A DNA stretch of 64,000 bases from assembly GCA_035628645.1 (NCBI GenBank), contig DASPJL010000075.1, positions 1-64,000 on the forward strand. Reading direction: 5' to 3'. The stretch comes from DASPJL01 sp035628645 (lineage in GTDB: Bacteria; Bacteroidota; Bacteroidia; Cytophagales; Cyclobacteriaceae). Shown piece after piece: positions 43,845 through 52,801 of the stretch. Under the pieces are notes generated by a model. The model was not told where the DNA came from. It saw only the letters and a program-made list of their open reading frames with translations, and did no database searches. Position 1 is the first letter of the stretch, and each line of letters begins with the position of its first letter. The position numbers and the translations under genes were made by a program.

Positions 43845-46800
43845 CTATCTTATTAAGACCACATCTCCTGTTTTATTAAATTCATACCCGTCTTTAAATT
43901 TCATTTTAACAGAGTAGATATAGACATCCTGCTGGCATAACCGGCCATTGTAAAAACCATCCCATCCATTATCGTCAATATTATTGGTGTAATACATCAC
44001 CTCTCCCCATCTGTTAAATATTTTCAAATCAATTGCAACAACACCTTCCGCTATCGGAAAGAAATAATCATTGTTTTCAGATGACCCCACTCCGAGGGCA
44101 GATAAACTGGGGGAAAAAGCATTGGGGATTAAAACCCTTCCTCCGTAAACAGCCTTTACTGCGTTTTCTACTACTGCTGTATCCGTGCAACCGTAACTGT
44201 TATAAGCGATCAAAGTGATCGTGTACCTTCCTGTATCCTGATAAATATGAGCAGGATCTGCTTCGGTAGAAAAATTTCCGTCACCGAAATCCCATAAAAA
44301 GGCATCTGCTCCCATTGATTGATTGGTCAGGTAAACTGGTTTGTCGGGAAGCTCTACTTCTATTGGCCGGGCAAGGAATGAAGCTTTGGGTATATCATAT
44401 ACTTTTATGGCATCTATACGAACTGTATCATCCACCACATTTTGAGCATTTTTAGCAATCAACCTTACGGAATAAGTGCCAGGCTCAGTATAAGTATAGG
44501 TTGGATTTATAAGGGTAGATTTTCCCTTTCCGTCGCCAAAGTCCCATTCATATTTAGTTGAATCTGCATGCAGGGATTTATTATTAAAGTTTACGGTTAA
44601 TGGCATACAACCTTCTACATTATCAGGCCCAAAATTGGCGATTGGCTTTCTACCGAAGATGATTACCGTTTTAAATGTACTTGCTTTACAATATTCACTC
44701 GAGATGGTTAAAGTAATTCGATAATTTCCTATTCCGGGGAAAGTGTGGGTCTTAGGATCCCTTCCCGTAAATAATGGCGAACCATCTCCAAAGTCCCATT
44801 CATATTCCCATTCCCCGGCAGTAAGGTTCTCAATGGTAATAGAGTGGTCAGGTGTCGTCATTGTTTCCGGAGTAACTGTGAAAGTGGGTACAGCCTTTGG
44901 ATAAACAATGATTGATTTTGTTATTGAAGTGTCGCATCCGTTGTCAGAAACGATCTTCATAGTGATGTCAAAATTCTTATTGACATTTCCAGTATTGATC
45001 AAATCAAAAGTGACATTATCACCTTGAGTCGTTTGTTGATTTCCATCAATAAACCAATATATTTTAGAAACTGGTCCTTTTGATTTACTGGAAGCGGTGA
45101 TTTTTGCAGGCGAGCAATTGGCTCCAAATAGGTCAAATTCTGGTAATAGTTTTGGTGATACGATTATAGATTGCTGATTTGAGAAACTTTCACAATCGGA
45201 TATCGCTAATAATTTTACATCGAATATGGCGGTAGTATCTGTTGAATTGTTTCTAAAAGTATGGAAAACAGGTGTATTGACAGAGGCTAATACTTCAGTA
45301 TTTGGTGTACCGTCACCCCAGATCCAGACATATTTAGTTACAAGAGCGCCAGGCAGTGTTGAATTTACGAATTCTAAAGCATCACCTGAACAAAGTATCC
45401 TATTGTCTATTATTTTAAACTGAGGATCAGGCTGAGGCTTAACTGTTATTTTCCTGGTTACCGTATTTTTACAACCTCCAACGGTAGTTATAGTCAATGA
45501 TACTGTATAGTCTTTGGTTTCTGAGGATTTATTGGTAAAGATAATTTCAGGTAAATAAGAAGTGTTGCTGCTGTATTCCGGAATATGACCATTTTGAAAC
45601 TTCCATTCATAATAAGCTGCTCCCGAAATGTTTGGGTTAAAATTTACTTTTTTAGGACTGCAATCATTGAGAAAGTCGGCGGTGAAATCGGCAATTGGGT
45701 TAGGTTTAACCGTCACTTTTACCGGATTTGAAGTTACTTCACAACCATTTGAATATTTTACAATTAATTTGATTTGATAGTCAACATTATCAGTGGTGGG
45801 ATTGTTATTGACAAAAACATCAGCCGCCGGAGTAAATGGAATGACATTGGTCGCCGAGGCGTTGTTATACACTATTGTACCAGTATTTAAATTTTCTATT
45901 ACCCAGTTATAAGTGTTTACAATTGCCGGATCGGCATTGTGTAAAAAGTTGACGGATATAGGACTGCAATTTGGCTTGTTTGCATCAAAGTCTGAGCTGA
46001 TTGTTACTGGAGGCGCCGGATGAATTGTTATTTGCTTTGTAAATGAATTGACACAACCTTCATCTGTGGTTACTGTTAATTTAGCATTGTATACTATGTC
46101 TGCTCCGGTGTTATTTATAAATTGGACATCATCAACATTTGTTCCCGATCTTGTCTGAGGGGTTGCATTCGGACCGAAATCCCAAAGATAACTTGTAATA
46201 ACAGGCGCAGAAGGAGTAGTACTGGTAAAACTTATCGATCCGCCATTACATATTTCACCATTTACAGGATTCATTGTAAAAGAAGGCAAAGGCGCTGCCT
46301 TTACTTTGACATCTTTATCTATAGAATAGCTGCATCCTTTATTGGTGGTTACGGTTAGGGTAATATTATAGGTTCCTCCAATGGAAGCAGAAGGCTCAGA
46401 TGGGCCGAACGGACTTGCAAGAAAATAGTCAAAATCAGAGTCATCATTTCTGGTTAAGTCAATGGTGCCATCACTGTTAAAATCCCATTCCCACTTGACA
46501 ATTTCATCTCCATCAATCCTGACAGGTATGCTGGCGGTTTTTTTGCTGATATTTGAGAAATGAGTTCTTGTTCCTTCGCAGACTTCACTTGCATCAAATG
46601 CAGGAGTTGGCCTGTCTTGAATTAAGATGGTGGTTTCTTTGAAATTTTCGCATTGAGTAAGGTTGTCTTTTGCTGAAAGCCTTATTTTAAATATGCCTGG
46701 TTTATCAAAATTTAAACTGAGAGAGGTAGAACTACTATTGCTATAGGAACTATCAGGAGTAGAAGAAGTTGAGTTTCTTTTGTATAATTCCCATTCGTAA

Positions 46801-48071
46801 GTGTATGCATTTCCACTGGTTAAAGTGCCGTTTATAGCTAAAGAGAAAGGGTTTGTTCTGTCGGTTTTACAAAAAGAATGTGATGTGGAATTCGCTCCAT
46901 TTACATCAATAGAAATGGCAGGGGCTGCATCAACTCTGATATTTTTTTCCAGATCAACAATACAATTTCCAATAGCATTTCCGTCTTTGATACTTAGCTT
47001 TACCTTGTAATCACCTGGTGTGCTAAAGCTATGAGTTGCATCCTTTCCTGTTTTTGATGCTAATTCAACATTGTTGTTATCGTAAAATTTCCAGGTGTAT
47101 TGATAGGAACCTCCAGATGCTACTGTAGTAAGATTTTTTAAGTAGATAGTTTCATTAGGACAGAAGTTTAGTTCATCGCCTGGAGTACTCATACTTGTTT
47201 TCCTTCTTTCAAATAAAGGATTAGGTGCCGCCACTATTACGATTTGTCCAATGGCTTTCTCCGGAGTACCAGGATACGGGTTGCACTGATTCCAAATATT
47301 AAGCGTTACAAAAAATCTGTCTCCGATTGCATGGCTCGTTCCGTCAGGTCTTTTTTGCGGCACTACTATCATATCAGCAGTGTATTGCCCGGGTGCATTG
47401 TGTTGTTCCACTGCATCCGGAAATGGAGTAGCATATGTAACCCCACCCACTTCTATACCTTGCAAGGAATTGGCTCCTCCTTCTCCATAGACAAATTGTA
47501 AATGACGGGGAACAATGTTTCTATTTGCAGTAGTTCCTACTGGAAAACAATTCCATGGTCCGGCATCTCTGAATGTGACTTCCGTATAAGTATCCTGACA
47601 AACTCTTACAACATTTGGAGCGACCTGAAAATTATTAATATCAGTGTCCCAAACAACAACATTTTGGATTATTTGCTCGGTGTCCGTTACAGGATAACAG
47701 GTGTTTGTAACCCAAATGCGAATGGTATAAGTACAAATGCCTCCTTTTTTCGGGTAAATTTTTGTTAGATCTTTTTCGAATGATCCGGCAGCTCCTTCAT
47801 TATCGCTTGTATAATCATATTGATCGATAGTTCCTCCTGGAATTCCCCAGTCAACATTGATTTTGGCATCTGATTCAAGATTGCCATATAGAATCTTTAT
47901 CTGGACCGTGTTAATGCCGGCGCAACCTTTGGCATTGGCAATGTAATTACCTTTGGAAAGCAAATTGCCATTCGCACACTGACTTTCAGATTTAAATGAA
48001 AGAAGTGTTAAAAGCAGGGTAATGATTAGTAAAGAAATTCTTTTTTTATAGCTGGTTATATTTTTTCTCAT
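43845..48071 (-). CDS. Giant PKD-repeat protein with T9SS type B (gliding-type) sorting domain
   Basis: Secreted protein of 1408 residues: signal about 1-31 (to ESQC), multiple PKD/Ig-like domains from about 295 to 1290 marked by repeated WDFGDG and variants (EYEWDFGDGSPLFTG, AFLWDFGDGNFSTE), and a C-terminal CHU_C domain from about 1310 beginning IPNAFSP, with FNRWGEVMYY and ending VVLIR. That domain directs export through the T9SS and surface attachment. No catalytic domain is seen, so an adhesin-like or structural role is most likely. It heads an operon with its PorP/SprF partner nine bases downstream. Confidence 0.93.
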   Translation of the reverse strand: MRKNITSYKKRISLLIITLLLTLLSFKSESQCANGNLLSKGNYIANAKGCAGINTVQIKILYGNLESDAKINVDWGIPGGTIDQYDYTSDNEGAAGSFEKDLTKIYPKKGGICTYTIRIWVTNTCYPVTDTEQIIQNVVVWDTDINNFQVAPNVVRVCQDTYTEVTFRDAGPWNCFPVGTTANRNIVPRHLQFVYGEGGANSLQGIEVGGVTYATPFPDAVEQHNAPGQYTADMIVVPQKRPDGTSHAIGDRFFVTLNIWNQCNPYPGTPEKAIGQIVIVAAPNPLFERRKTSMSTPGDELNFCPNETIYLKNLTTVASGGSYQYTWKFYDNNNVELASKTGKDATHSFSTPGDYKVKLSIKDGNAIGNCIVDLEKNIRVDAAPAISIDVNGANSTSHSFCKTDRTNPFSLAINGTLTSGNAYTYEWELYKRNSTSSTPDSSYSNSSSTSLSLNFDKPGIFKIRLSAKDNLTQCENFKETTILIQDRPTPAFDASEVCEGTRTHFSNISKKTASIPVRIDGDEIVKWEWDFNSDGTIDLTRNDDSDFDYFLASPFGPSEPSASIGGTYNITLTVTTNKGCSYSIDKDVKVKAAPLPSFTMNPVNGEICNGGSISFTSTTPSAPVITSYLWDFGPNATPQTRSGTNVDDVQFINNTGADIVYNAKLTVTTDEGCVNSFTKQITIHPAPPVTISSDFDANKPNCSPISVNFLHNADPAIVNTYNWVIENLNTGTIVYNNASATNVIPFTPAADVFVNNNPTTDNVDYQIKLIVKYSNGCEVTSNPVKVTVKPNPIADFTADFLNDCSPKKVNFNPNISGAAYYEWKFQNGHIPEYSSNTSYLPEIIFTNKSSETKDYTVSLTITTVGGCKNTVTRKITVKPQPDPQFKIIDNRILCSGDALEFVNSTLPGALVTKYVWIWGDGTPNTEVLASVNTPVFHTFRNNSTDTTAIFDVKLLAISDCESFSNQQSIIVSPKLLPEFDLFGANCSPAKITASSKSKGPVSKIYWFIDGNQQTTQGDNVTFDLINTGNVNKNFDITMKIVSDNGCDTSITKSIIVYPKAVPTFTVTPETMTTPDHSITIENLTAGEWEYEWDFGDGSPLFTGRDPKTHTFPGIGNYRITLTISSEYCKASTFKTVIIFGRKPIANFGPDNVEGCMPLTVNFNNKSLHADSTKYEWDFGDGKGKSTLINPTYTYTEPGTYSVRLIAKNAQNVVDDTVRIDAIKVYDIPKASFLARPIEVELPDKPVYLTNQSMGADAFLWDFGDGNFSTEADPAHIYQDTGRYTITLIAYNSYGCTDTAVVENAVKAVYGGRVLIPNAFSPSLSALGVGSSENNDYFFPIAEGVVAIDLKIFNRWGEVMYYTNNIDDNGWDGFYNGRLCQQDVYIYSVKMKFKDGYEFNKTGDVVLIR

Positions 48072-48106
48072 AAAACTTTTTTGTTTTATTGAAAAATAGA
48101 GGACAT

Positions 48107-48144
48107 AAGTAATTCTTATGACATAGCCGTAAAAGTAATTCTTA
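48107..48144. promoter_or_regulatory. Paired 12-bp direct repeat upstream of the PKD operon
   Basis: Exact copies of AAGTAATTCTTA at 48107-48118 and 48133-48144, 26 bases start to start, 36 bases upstream of the minus-strand start at 48071. Each is near-palindromic (AAG/CTT ends around AATT). The position and spacing fit a regulator site; no regulator is known. Confidence 0.4.
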
Positions 48145-48254
48145 AATATAATTATACCAATTTTTTTTTAAACTAAATCAATACATAACTTACGCTATAT
48201 TTTTAATTTATAAATACAAGAAAATTTTTTTATGAAGAAATTGTTACAGCGGCA

Positions 48255-48286
48255 TTTAACAATTTGAGCCCAAAGCCTTACCTTTG
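48255..48286 (+). promoter_or_regulatory. Predicted Bacteroidota-type promoter of pyrG
   Basis: TACCTTTG at 48279-48286 matches the Bacteroidota -7 element TAnnTTTG exactly. TTTA at 48255-48258 is a one-mismatch -33 element (TTTG), with a 20-base gap. The ATG lies 33 bases downstream of the -7 box. Confidence 0.55.
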
Positions 48287-48319
48287 CATCCCGTATATCA
48301 AAAATTAGAGAACGACATT

Positions 48320-49951
48320 ATGGCAAACGCCAAACATATTTTTGTTACGGGTGGAGTTACCTCATCTTTAGGAAAAGGAATCATTTCTGCATCTTTAGCT
48401 AAATTACTTCAAGCCAGGGGCTTTAGAGTTACAATTCAAAAATTTGATCCTTACATTAACATTGATCCTGGTACACTTAATCCGTATGAGCATGGGGAAT
48501 GTTACGTCACCGACGACGGAGCAGAGACTGATCTAGATTTGGGCCATTACGAGCGATTCCTTAATGTTCCCACGTCCCAGGCCAACAACGTAACTACCGG
48601 AAAGATTTACCACAGTGTGATCACAAAAGAAAGAGCGGGCGAGTTTCTGGGAAAGACTGTTCAGGTAGTACCACACATTACTGACGAAATAAAAAGGAAC
48701 TTTTTCCTGTTGGGAGAAACCGGGAATTATGACATTGTTATTACAGAAATTGGTGGTTGTGTGGGAGATATTGAATCTCTTCCCTTTATAGAAGCCGTTC
48801 GTCAAGCCATTTGGGATATGGGAGAAAATAATGCCATGGTTATTCATTTGACCCTGGTCCCTTATCTTAAATCTGCGAAGGAGCTAAAAACTAAGCCTAC
48901 ACAACATTCGGTAAAAACATTACTCGAAGCAGGAATTCAACCAGACATCTTAGTATGCCGAACAGAACATCCACTTCCCGCAGACATAAGAAAAAAGATT
49001 GCTTTATTCTGCAATGTGAGGGTCAATAATGTGATAGAATCCATAGATGCGGAGACGATTTATGATGTCCCTCTTTTGATGAAAAAGGAAAAGCTTGATG
49101 AGAGGGTGTTAAAAAGATTAAAGCTTCCGATTAAAGGAGAACCGGATATTGAACATTGGAAATATTTTTTAGGCAAGCTAAAAAACCCAACCGATGAAAT
49201 AAAGATCGGACTAATAGGAAAGTATGTTGAACTTCCCGATGCCTACAAATCTATTGTGGAATCTTTTATTCATGCAGGCGCTTATAATGAGTGTAAGGTT
49301 CATTTAAAATGGATCCAGTCAGAGCAGTTGGCTGGTGAAAATTATGAGGAATTATTGAAAGACCTGGATGGATATCTTGTAGCGCCAGGGTTTGGTGAAA
49401 GAGGGGTGGAAGGGAAAATTAATGCGTGTAAATATGCAAGGGAAAACAAAGTTCCTTTTTTCGGAATCTGCCTCGGAATGCAATGTGCTGTAATTGAATT
49501 TGGAAGGAACGTCCTGAATTTACCTGATGCCAATTCCACTGAGATGAACATTCATACTGCCAATCCGGTGATTGATATGATGGAAAGTCAGAAAAAAGTT
49601 TTAATTAAAGGCGGCACAATGAGGTTGGGAGCTTATGTTTGCGAAATAAAGAAGCATACAAAGGCTTTTCAGGTATATGGGAAAAGTCAGATAAGTGAAA
49701 GGCACCGACACAGGTATGAATTTAATAACAAATATTTGAAGCAGTATGAGGAGGCTGGGATGTTGGCTTCCGGGGTAAATCCTAACAGCAATCTGGTAGA
49801 AATTATTGAATTAAAAGACCATCCGTGGTTTGTAGGGGCACAATTTCACCCTGAATTAAAAAGCACTGTAATGACACCCCATCCTTTGTTCCTGAAGTTT
49901 CTTAAGGCTGCCCTGGAATTTTCAAAAAGGAAAGAAACCGTTATGCAGTAG
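48320..49951 (+). CDS. pyrG: CTP synthase
   Basis: Makes CTP from UTP, ATP and glutamine; 543 residues. The start is the ATG at 48320 (MANAKHIFVTGGVTSSLGKG), matching the family N-terminus; the frame also reads back to a TTG at 48284, but that overlaps the -7 promoter box. The synthase domain (about 1-265) has GGVTSSLGKG and EIGGCVGDIES; the class I glutamine amidotransferase domain has the nucleophile Cys in FFGICLGMQCAV and the GAQFHPELKS His/Glu pair. It is followed after 108 bases by yidC, a pairing I know from other Bacteroidota. Confidence 0.97.
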   Translation: MANAKHIFVTGGVTSSLGKGIISASLAKLLQARGFRVTIQKFDPYINIDPGTLNPYEHGECYVTDDGAETDLDLGHYERFLNVPTSQANNVTTGKIYHSVITKERAGEFLGKTVQVVPHITDEIKRNFFLLGETGNYDIVITEIGGCVGDIESLPFIEAVRQAIWDMGENNAMVIHLTLVPYLKSAKELKTKPTQHSVKTLLEAGIQPDILVCRTEHPLPADIRKKIALFCNVRVNNVIESIDAETIYDVPLLMKKEKLDERVLKRLKLPIKGEPDIEHWKYFLGKLKNPTDEIKIGLIGKYVELPDAYKSIVESFIHAGAYNECKVHLKWIQSEQLAGENYEELLKDLDGYLVAPGFGERGVEGKINACKYARENKVPFFGICLGMQCAVIEFGRNVLNLPDANSTEMNIHTANPVIDMMESQKKVLIKGGTMRLGAYVCEIKKHTKAFQVYGKSQISERHRHRYEFNNKYLKQYEEAGMLASGVNPNSNLVEIIELKDHPWFVGAQFHPELKSTVMTPHPLFLKFLKAALEFSKRKETVMQ

Positions 49952-50059
49952 CGCTTTGTAAAAGAAAACAAGAATGTAAATGTGGTTCTATTAGTACCAT
50001 TGAAATTAAAAAACATTCACAAAATGAAATGGTAACAATATAATTTTTAATTTATTCAA

Positions 50060-51901
50060 ATGGATCGTAATCAAATAATAGGTTTATTGTTAATATCGGT
50101 GCTGATACTTGTATATCTGCAATTTTTTGCACCGGAGGAGCCTATAAAAAACAATAATCCTGCTACCACTGAATCAGTAACGCCGGAAGAAGCACAAAAG
50201 CCTTCTGTACCGTCTGCTTCAATAGATACCGTATGGACAGACAGCGCAGTATTTGAAAAATATGGTAAAGAATATGGAGTTTTAGCAAAAAACACGGTAG
50301 GGGAGGCTAAGGAAGTTGTTTTAGAAAATAAGGATATAAAAATAATTTTCAGCACAAAGGGCGGCAGTATTAAAAGCATTCTGCTAAAAGACTATCTTAC
50401 TTTTGATAAAAAGTCACTTTATCTGGTTGACAAAGAAAGCAATAAAATGTCCTTTAAGTTACCTACTAAGAATGGTGCAGTTGACCTGAATAACTTATAC
50501 TTTACAACTCAAAGCCAAAACCAGGTAGTATACGAAAAAGATTCAGCTTCTGTATCTTTTAGATTAGAAGCTGAGCCAGGAAAGTACATCGAAAGGACAT
50601 ATACATTACCGGGGGAAGGCTTTCAAATACTTAGTTCCATTCAAACTTCGGGTCTTGAAAACTTAATTGAAAATAAGAATATTCAATTTTCATGGATTAA
50701 CGATGTAAAGAAAGTAGAAAAGGATTTAGCAACAACAAGAATAAGCACTACCGTTAATTACTATACTGCTGAAGGAGACTTCAAAAATATAAGTGAAAGT
50801 TCCCTGGATCCGGAAACTGAAAGTTTCAATACTCCTGTCAAGTGGGTATCTATGAAACAAAGATTCTTCACCTCTGCCATTATTATGGAAGAACCATTTA
50901 ATGCAGGTGAAGTAAAAAGTAGCGTCAATGAAGCCGATACTAACCTGGTGAAGCATTTAGAAGCTCATCTAACACTTCCAGGGTCTGTTCTTAAAGACGG
51001 TAAAATTGATTTCAAATACTACTTTGGTCCGAATAATTATCAGATAACCAAAAAGGTAACTGAAGGTTTTGGAAACAATGTTTATTTAGGGTGGGCTATT
51101 TTCTCTACCATTAATAAATACCTTGTTATTCCTATTTTTAATTTTTTACAAAATTATATAGGAAACTATGGGATAATAATTTTAATTCTGGTATTTATTA
51201 TTAAGCTTATTCTTTTTCCACTCTCCTATAAGTCGCATATTTCCCTGGCGAAAACAAAGGTGCTTAAACCTGAACTGGATGAAATTAAGGCAAAGCATGG
51301 AAACGACATGCAGAAAGTACAGGCAGAGCAAATGCAATTGTATTCTAAAGTAGGGGTAAATCCTTTAAGTGGATGTATTCCGGTATTGTTACAAATGCCT
51401 ATTTTCCTTGCGCTTTATAACTTCTTTCCTAATTCAATAGAGTTAAGACAAGAATCGTTCTTATGGGCGGCAGATCTTTCCACCTACGATTCCATCGCCA
51501 CGCTGCCATTTAGTATTCCCGGAGGATATGGCAATCATGTGAGTTTGTTTTGTATTCTGATGACAATTTCTACTTTGGTATACACATGGTTTAATAATCA
51601 GGTATCTACCATTACTGGACCGATGAAGTCGATGCAATATGTAATGCCTGTTATTTTCCTTTTCTTCTTTAATAGCCTTGCAGCCGGTCTTACTTACTAT
51701 TATTTCGTCAATAACCTTTTGACCATTGGACAACAGTTAGGTTTCAGGTTATTTGTTGATGAGAAAAAGATAAGACAAAAGCTTGATGAAAATAAGGTAA
51801 AGAATAAGGACAAGAAGAAGTCTAAATTTCAACAAAGACTAGAAGATGCAATGAAACAGGCAGAGACAGCAAAAAAGGCTCCTGCGAAAAGGAAAAAATA
51901 A
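50060..51901 (+). CDS. yidC: Membrane protein insertase
   Basis: Inserts and folds inner-membrane proteins, alone or with SecYEG; 613 residues. A first helix (about 6-23) is followed by a Ser/Pro/Glu-rich linker, the large periplasmic beta domain of Gram-negative YidC (about 95-350), and the conserved 60-kDa insertase core with five helices (about 360-560; NYGIIILILVFIIKLILFP, GCIPVLLQMPIFLALY). The Lys-rich tail (KNKDKKKSKFQQRLEDAM) is typical for interaction with ribosomes. It ends in a strong terminator. Confidence 0.97.
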   Translation: MDRNQIIGLLLISVLILVYLQFFAPEEPIKNNNPATTESVTPEEAQKPSVPSASIDTVWTDSAVFEKYGKEYGVLAKNTVGEAKEVVLENKDIKIIFSTKGGSIKSILLKDYLTFDKKSLYLVDKESNKMSFKLPTKNGAVDLNNLYFTTQSQNQVVYEKDSASVSFRLEAEPGKYIERTYTLPGEGFQILSSIQTSGLENLIENKNIQFSWINDVKKVEKDLATTRISTTVNYYTAEGDFKNISESSLDPETESFNTPVKWVSMKQRFFTSAIIMEEPFNAGEVKSSVNEADTNLVKHLEAHLTLPGSVLKDGKIDFKYYFGPNNYQITKKVTEGFGNNVYLGWAIFSTINKYLVIPIFNFLQNYIGNYGIIILILVFIIKLILFPLSYKSHISLAKTKVLKPELDEIKAKHGNDMQKVQAEQMQLYSKVGVNPLSGCIPVLLQMPIFLALYNFFPNSIELRQESFLWAADLSTYDSIATLPFSIPGGYGNHVSLFCILMTISTLVYTWFNNQVSTITGPMKSMQYVMPVIFLFFFNSLAAGLTYYYFVNNLLTIGQQLGFRLFVDEKKIRQKLDENKVKNKDKKKSKFQQRLEDAMKQAETAKKAPAKRKK

Positions 51902-51923
51902 TATCTAATATCCTTATAATTTA

Positions 51924-51964
51924 AAAAGGGCAATGTAGAGTTTTTTACTTTAGATTGCCCTTTT
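51924..51964. terminator. Bidirectional terminator after yidC
   Basis: An 11-bp stem AAAAGGGCAAT (51924-51934) with ATTGCCCTTTT (51954-51964) and T/A tracts on both sides, 23 bases after the yidC stop. The same bases encode the end of a possible minus-strand small protein. Confidence 0.85.
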
Positions 51965-52064
51965 CAATTTTCCTTGAAGGATTAGCCAACTTATTGGCAA
52001 GTGAATAACTCACCACAGCCCCGGCAATTCCAACCACCGTTGCATAGATTAATACTGATTTCAT
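51945..52064 (-). CDS. Possible 39-residue single-span membrane protein
   Basis: An ATG-started frame on the minus strand (start 52064, stop at 51945) encodes 39 residues: a hydrophobic N-terminal segment (MKSVLIYATVVGIAGAVVSY) followed by a polar basic tail (NPSRKIEKGNLK). The pattern is that of small membrane proteins with a positive-inside tail. Its stop lies in the loop of the yidC terminator hairpin. No ribosome site is evident and no family is recognised. It is convergent with yidC. Confidence 0.4.
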   Translation of the reverse strand: MKSVLIYATVVGIAGAVVSYSLANKLANPSRKIEKGNLK

Positions 52065-52069
52065 AATAT

Positions 52070-52801
52070 ACAGTTTACATGAATTACGGCTTCTGAATAA
52101 GGAAGTTATGTTAAAGTCAGGCTTCGTTCAATCTTCATGTTAATATTCAGGGTCACCACTCCTTAATAGCTATCAGAATAAATTATAGCTTAAAGATAGT
52201 TGCCAATTTAATTGTCTCTTGGAATACGATTTTGGATATTTCTTCTCCTTAGACCATTTGTAATCATGACTATTTCGTATGAATTGTGCTTGTTATTTGA
52301 AGAAAGGATAGGGAACTTAGAAAAAATTATCAAAACAATACATCTTTAAAGCCAGTTGCTTCCTGTAATAATCTCGGAAAAATAAGGTTGTAAAAGCAAT
52401 ATTTGCATTTGTTACTACCGATGTAATCCTTATAAAATAAGGGCTTTGTAAATAATGGAGTACTTTTGAAGTGGATAGGAAGTAGTGGAACTGTGGTCTC
52501 ATTTTTTTTAACTATTTATACTTTTAGCATGTTTACGGTTCAATACCCTAAACCCTAAAATTTACATATATGAGAAGAGAGCTTACCTTTAAAACCTAAT
52601 CAAAATCTGAAGAAATACATCTTCAATCTCCAAAGTACTTTTACAAAACCAAGAATCAGTCAATTGTTTTTCCAGATCCAATAGTGATAATGGTGTTCCA
52701 GTTCATTATTGTTCTGCTTCTTGTACTGTTCAAACAACAGCTAGTAATCCTTTTTTTAAATCAATTAATAATTATTTTACTTATTAAATTCATTAACAAA
52801 C
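52070..52801. other. AT-rich gap before the beta-glucan cassette
   Basis: About 730 bases with no gene I can support. A 61-codon minus-strand frame (52317-52502) lacks a convincing composition. The last 300 bases probably hold the promoter of the PKD lipoprotein gene, but I see no exact TAnnTTTG element with good spacing. Confidence 0.5.

Noticed and set aside
46122..47768. Several plus-strand frames of 60-90 codons opposite the giant PKD gene
   Set aside because: They mirror the sense codons of repeated PKD domains and have unnatural Arg/Cys/Ser-rich compositions.
43845..48071. Possible CRISPR-like or satellite repeats in the PKD gene
   Set aside because: The repetition is at protein level (PKD domains) with diverged DNA, and there are no regular spacers.
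48284..48319. TTG start of pyrG 12 codons upstream
   Set aside because: The TTG overlaps the -7 promoter box, and the family N-terminus begins at the ATG at 48320.
52317..52502. A 61-codon minus-strand frame in the gap before the glucan cassette
   Set aside because: No signal, domain or convincing composition, and the region is AT-rich with few stops by chance.
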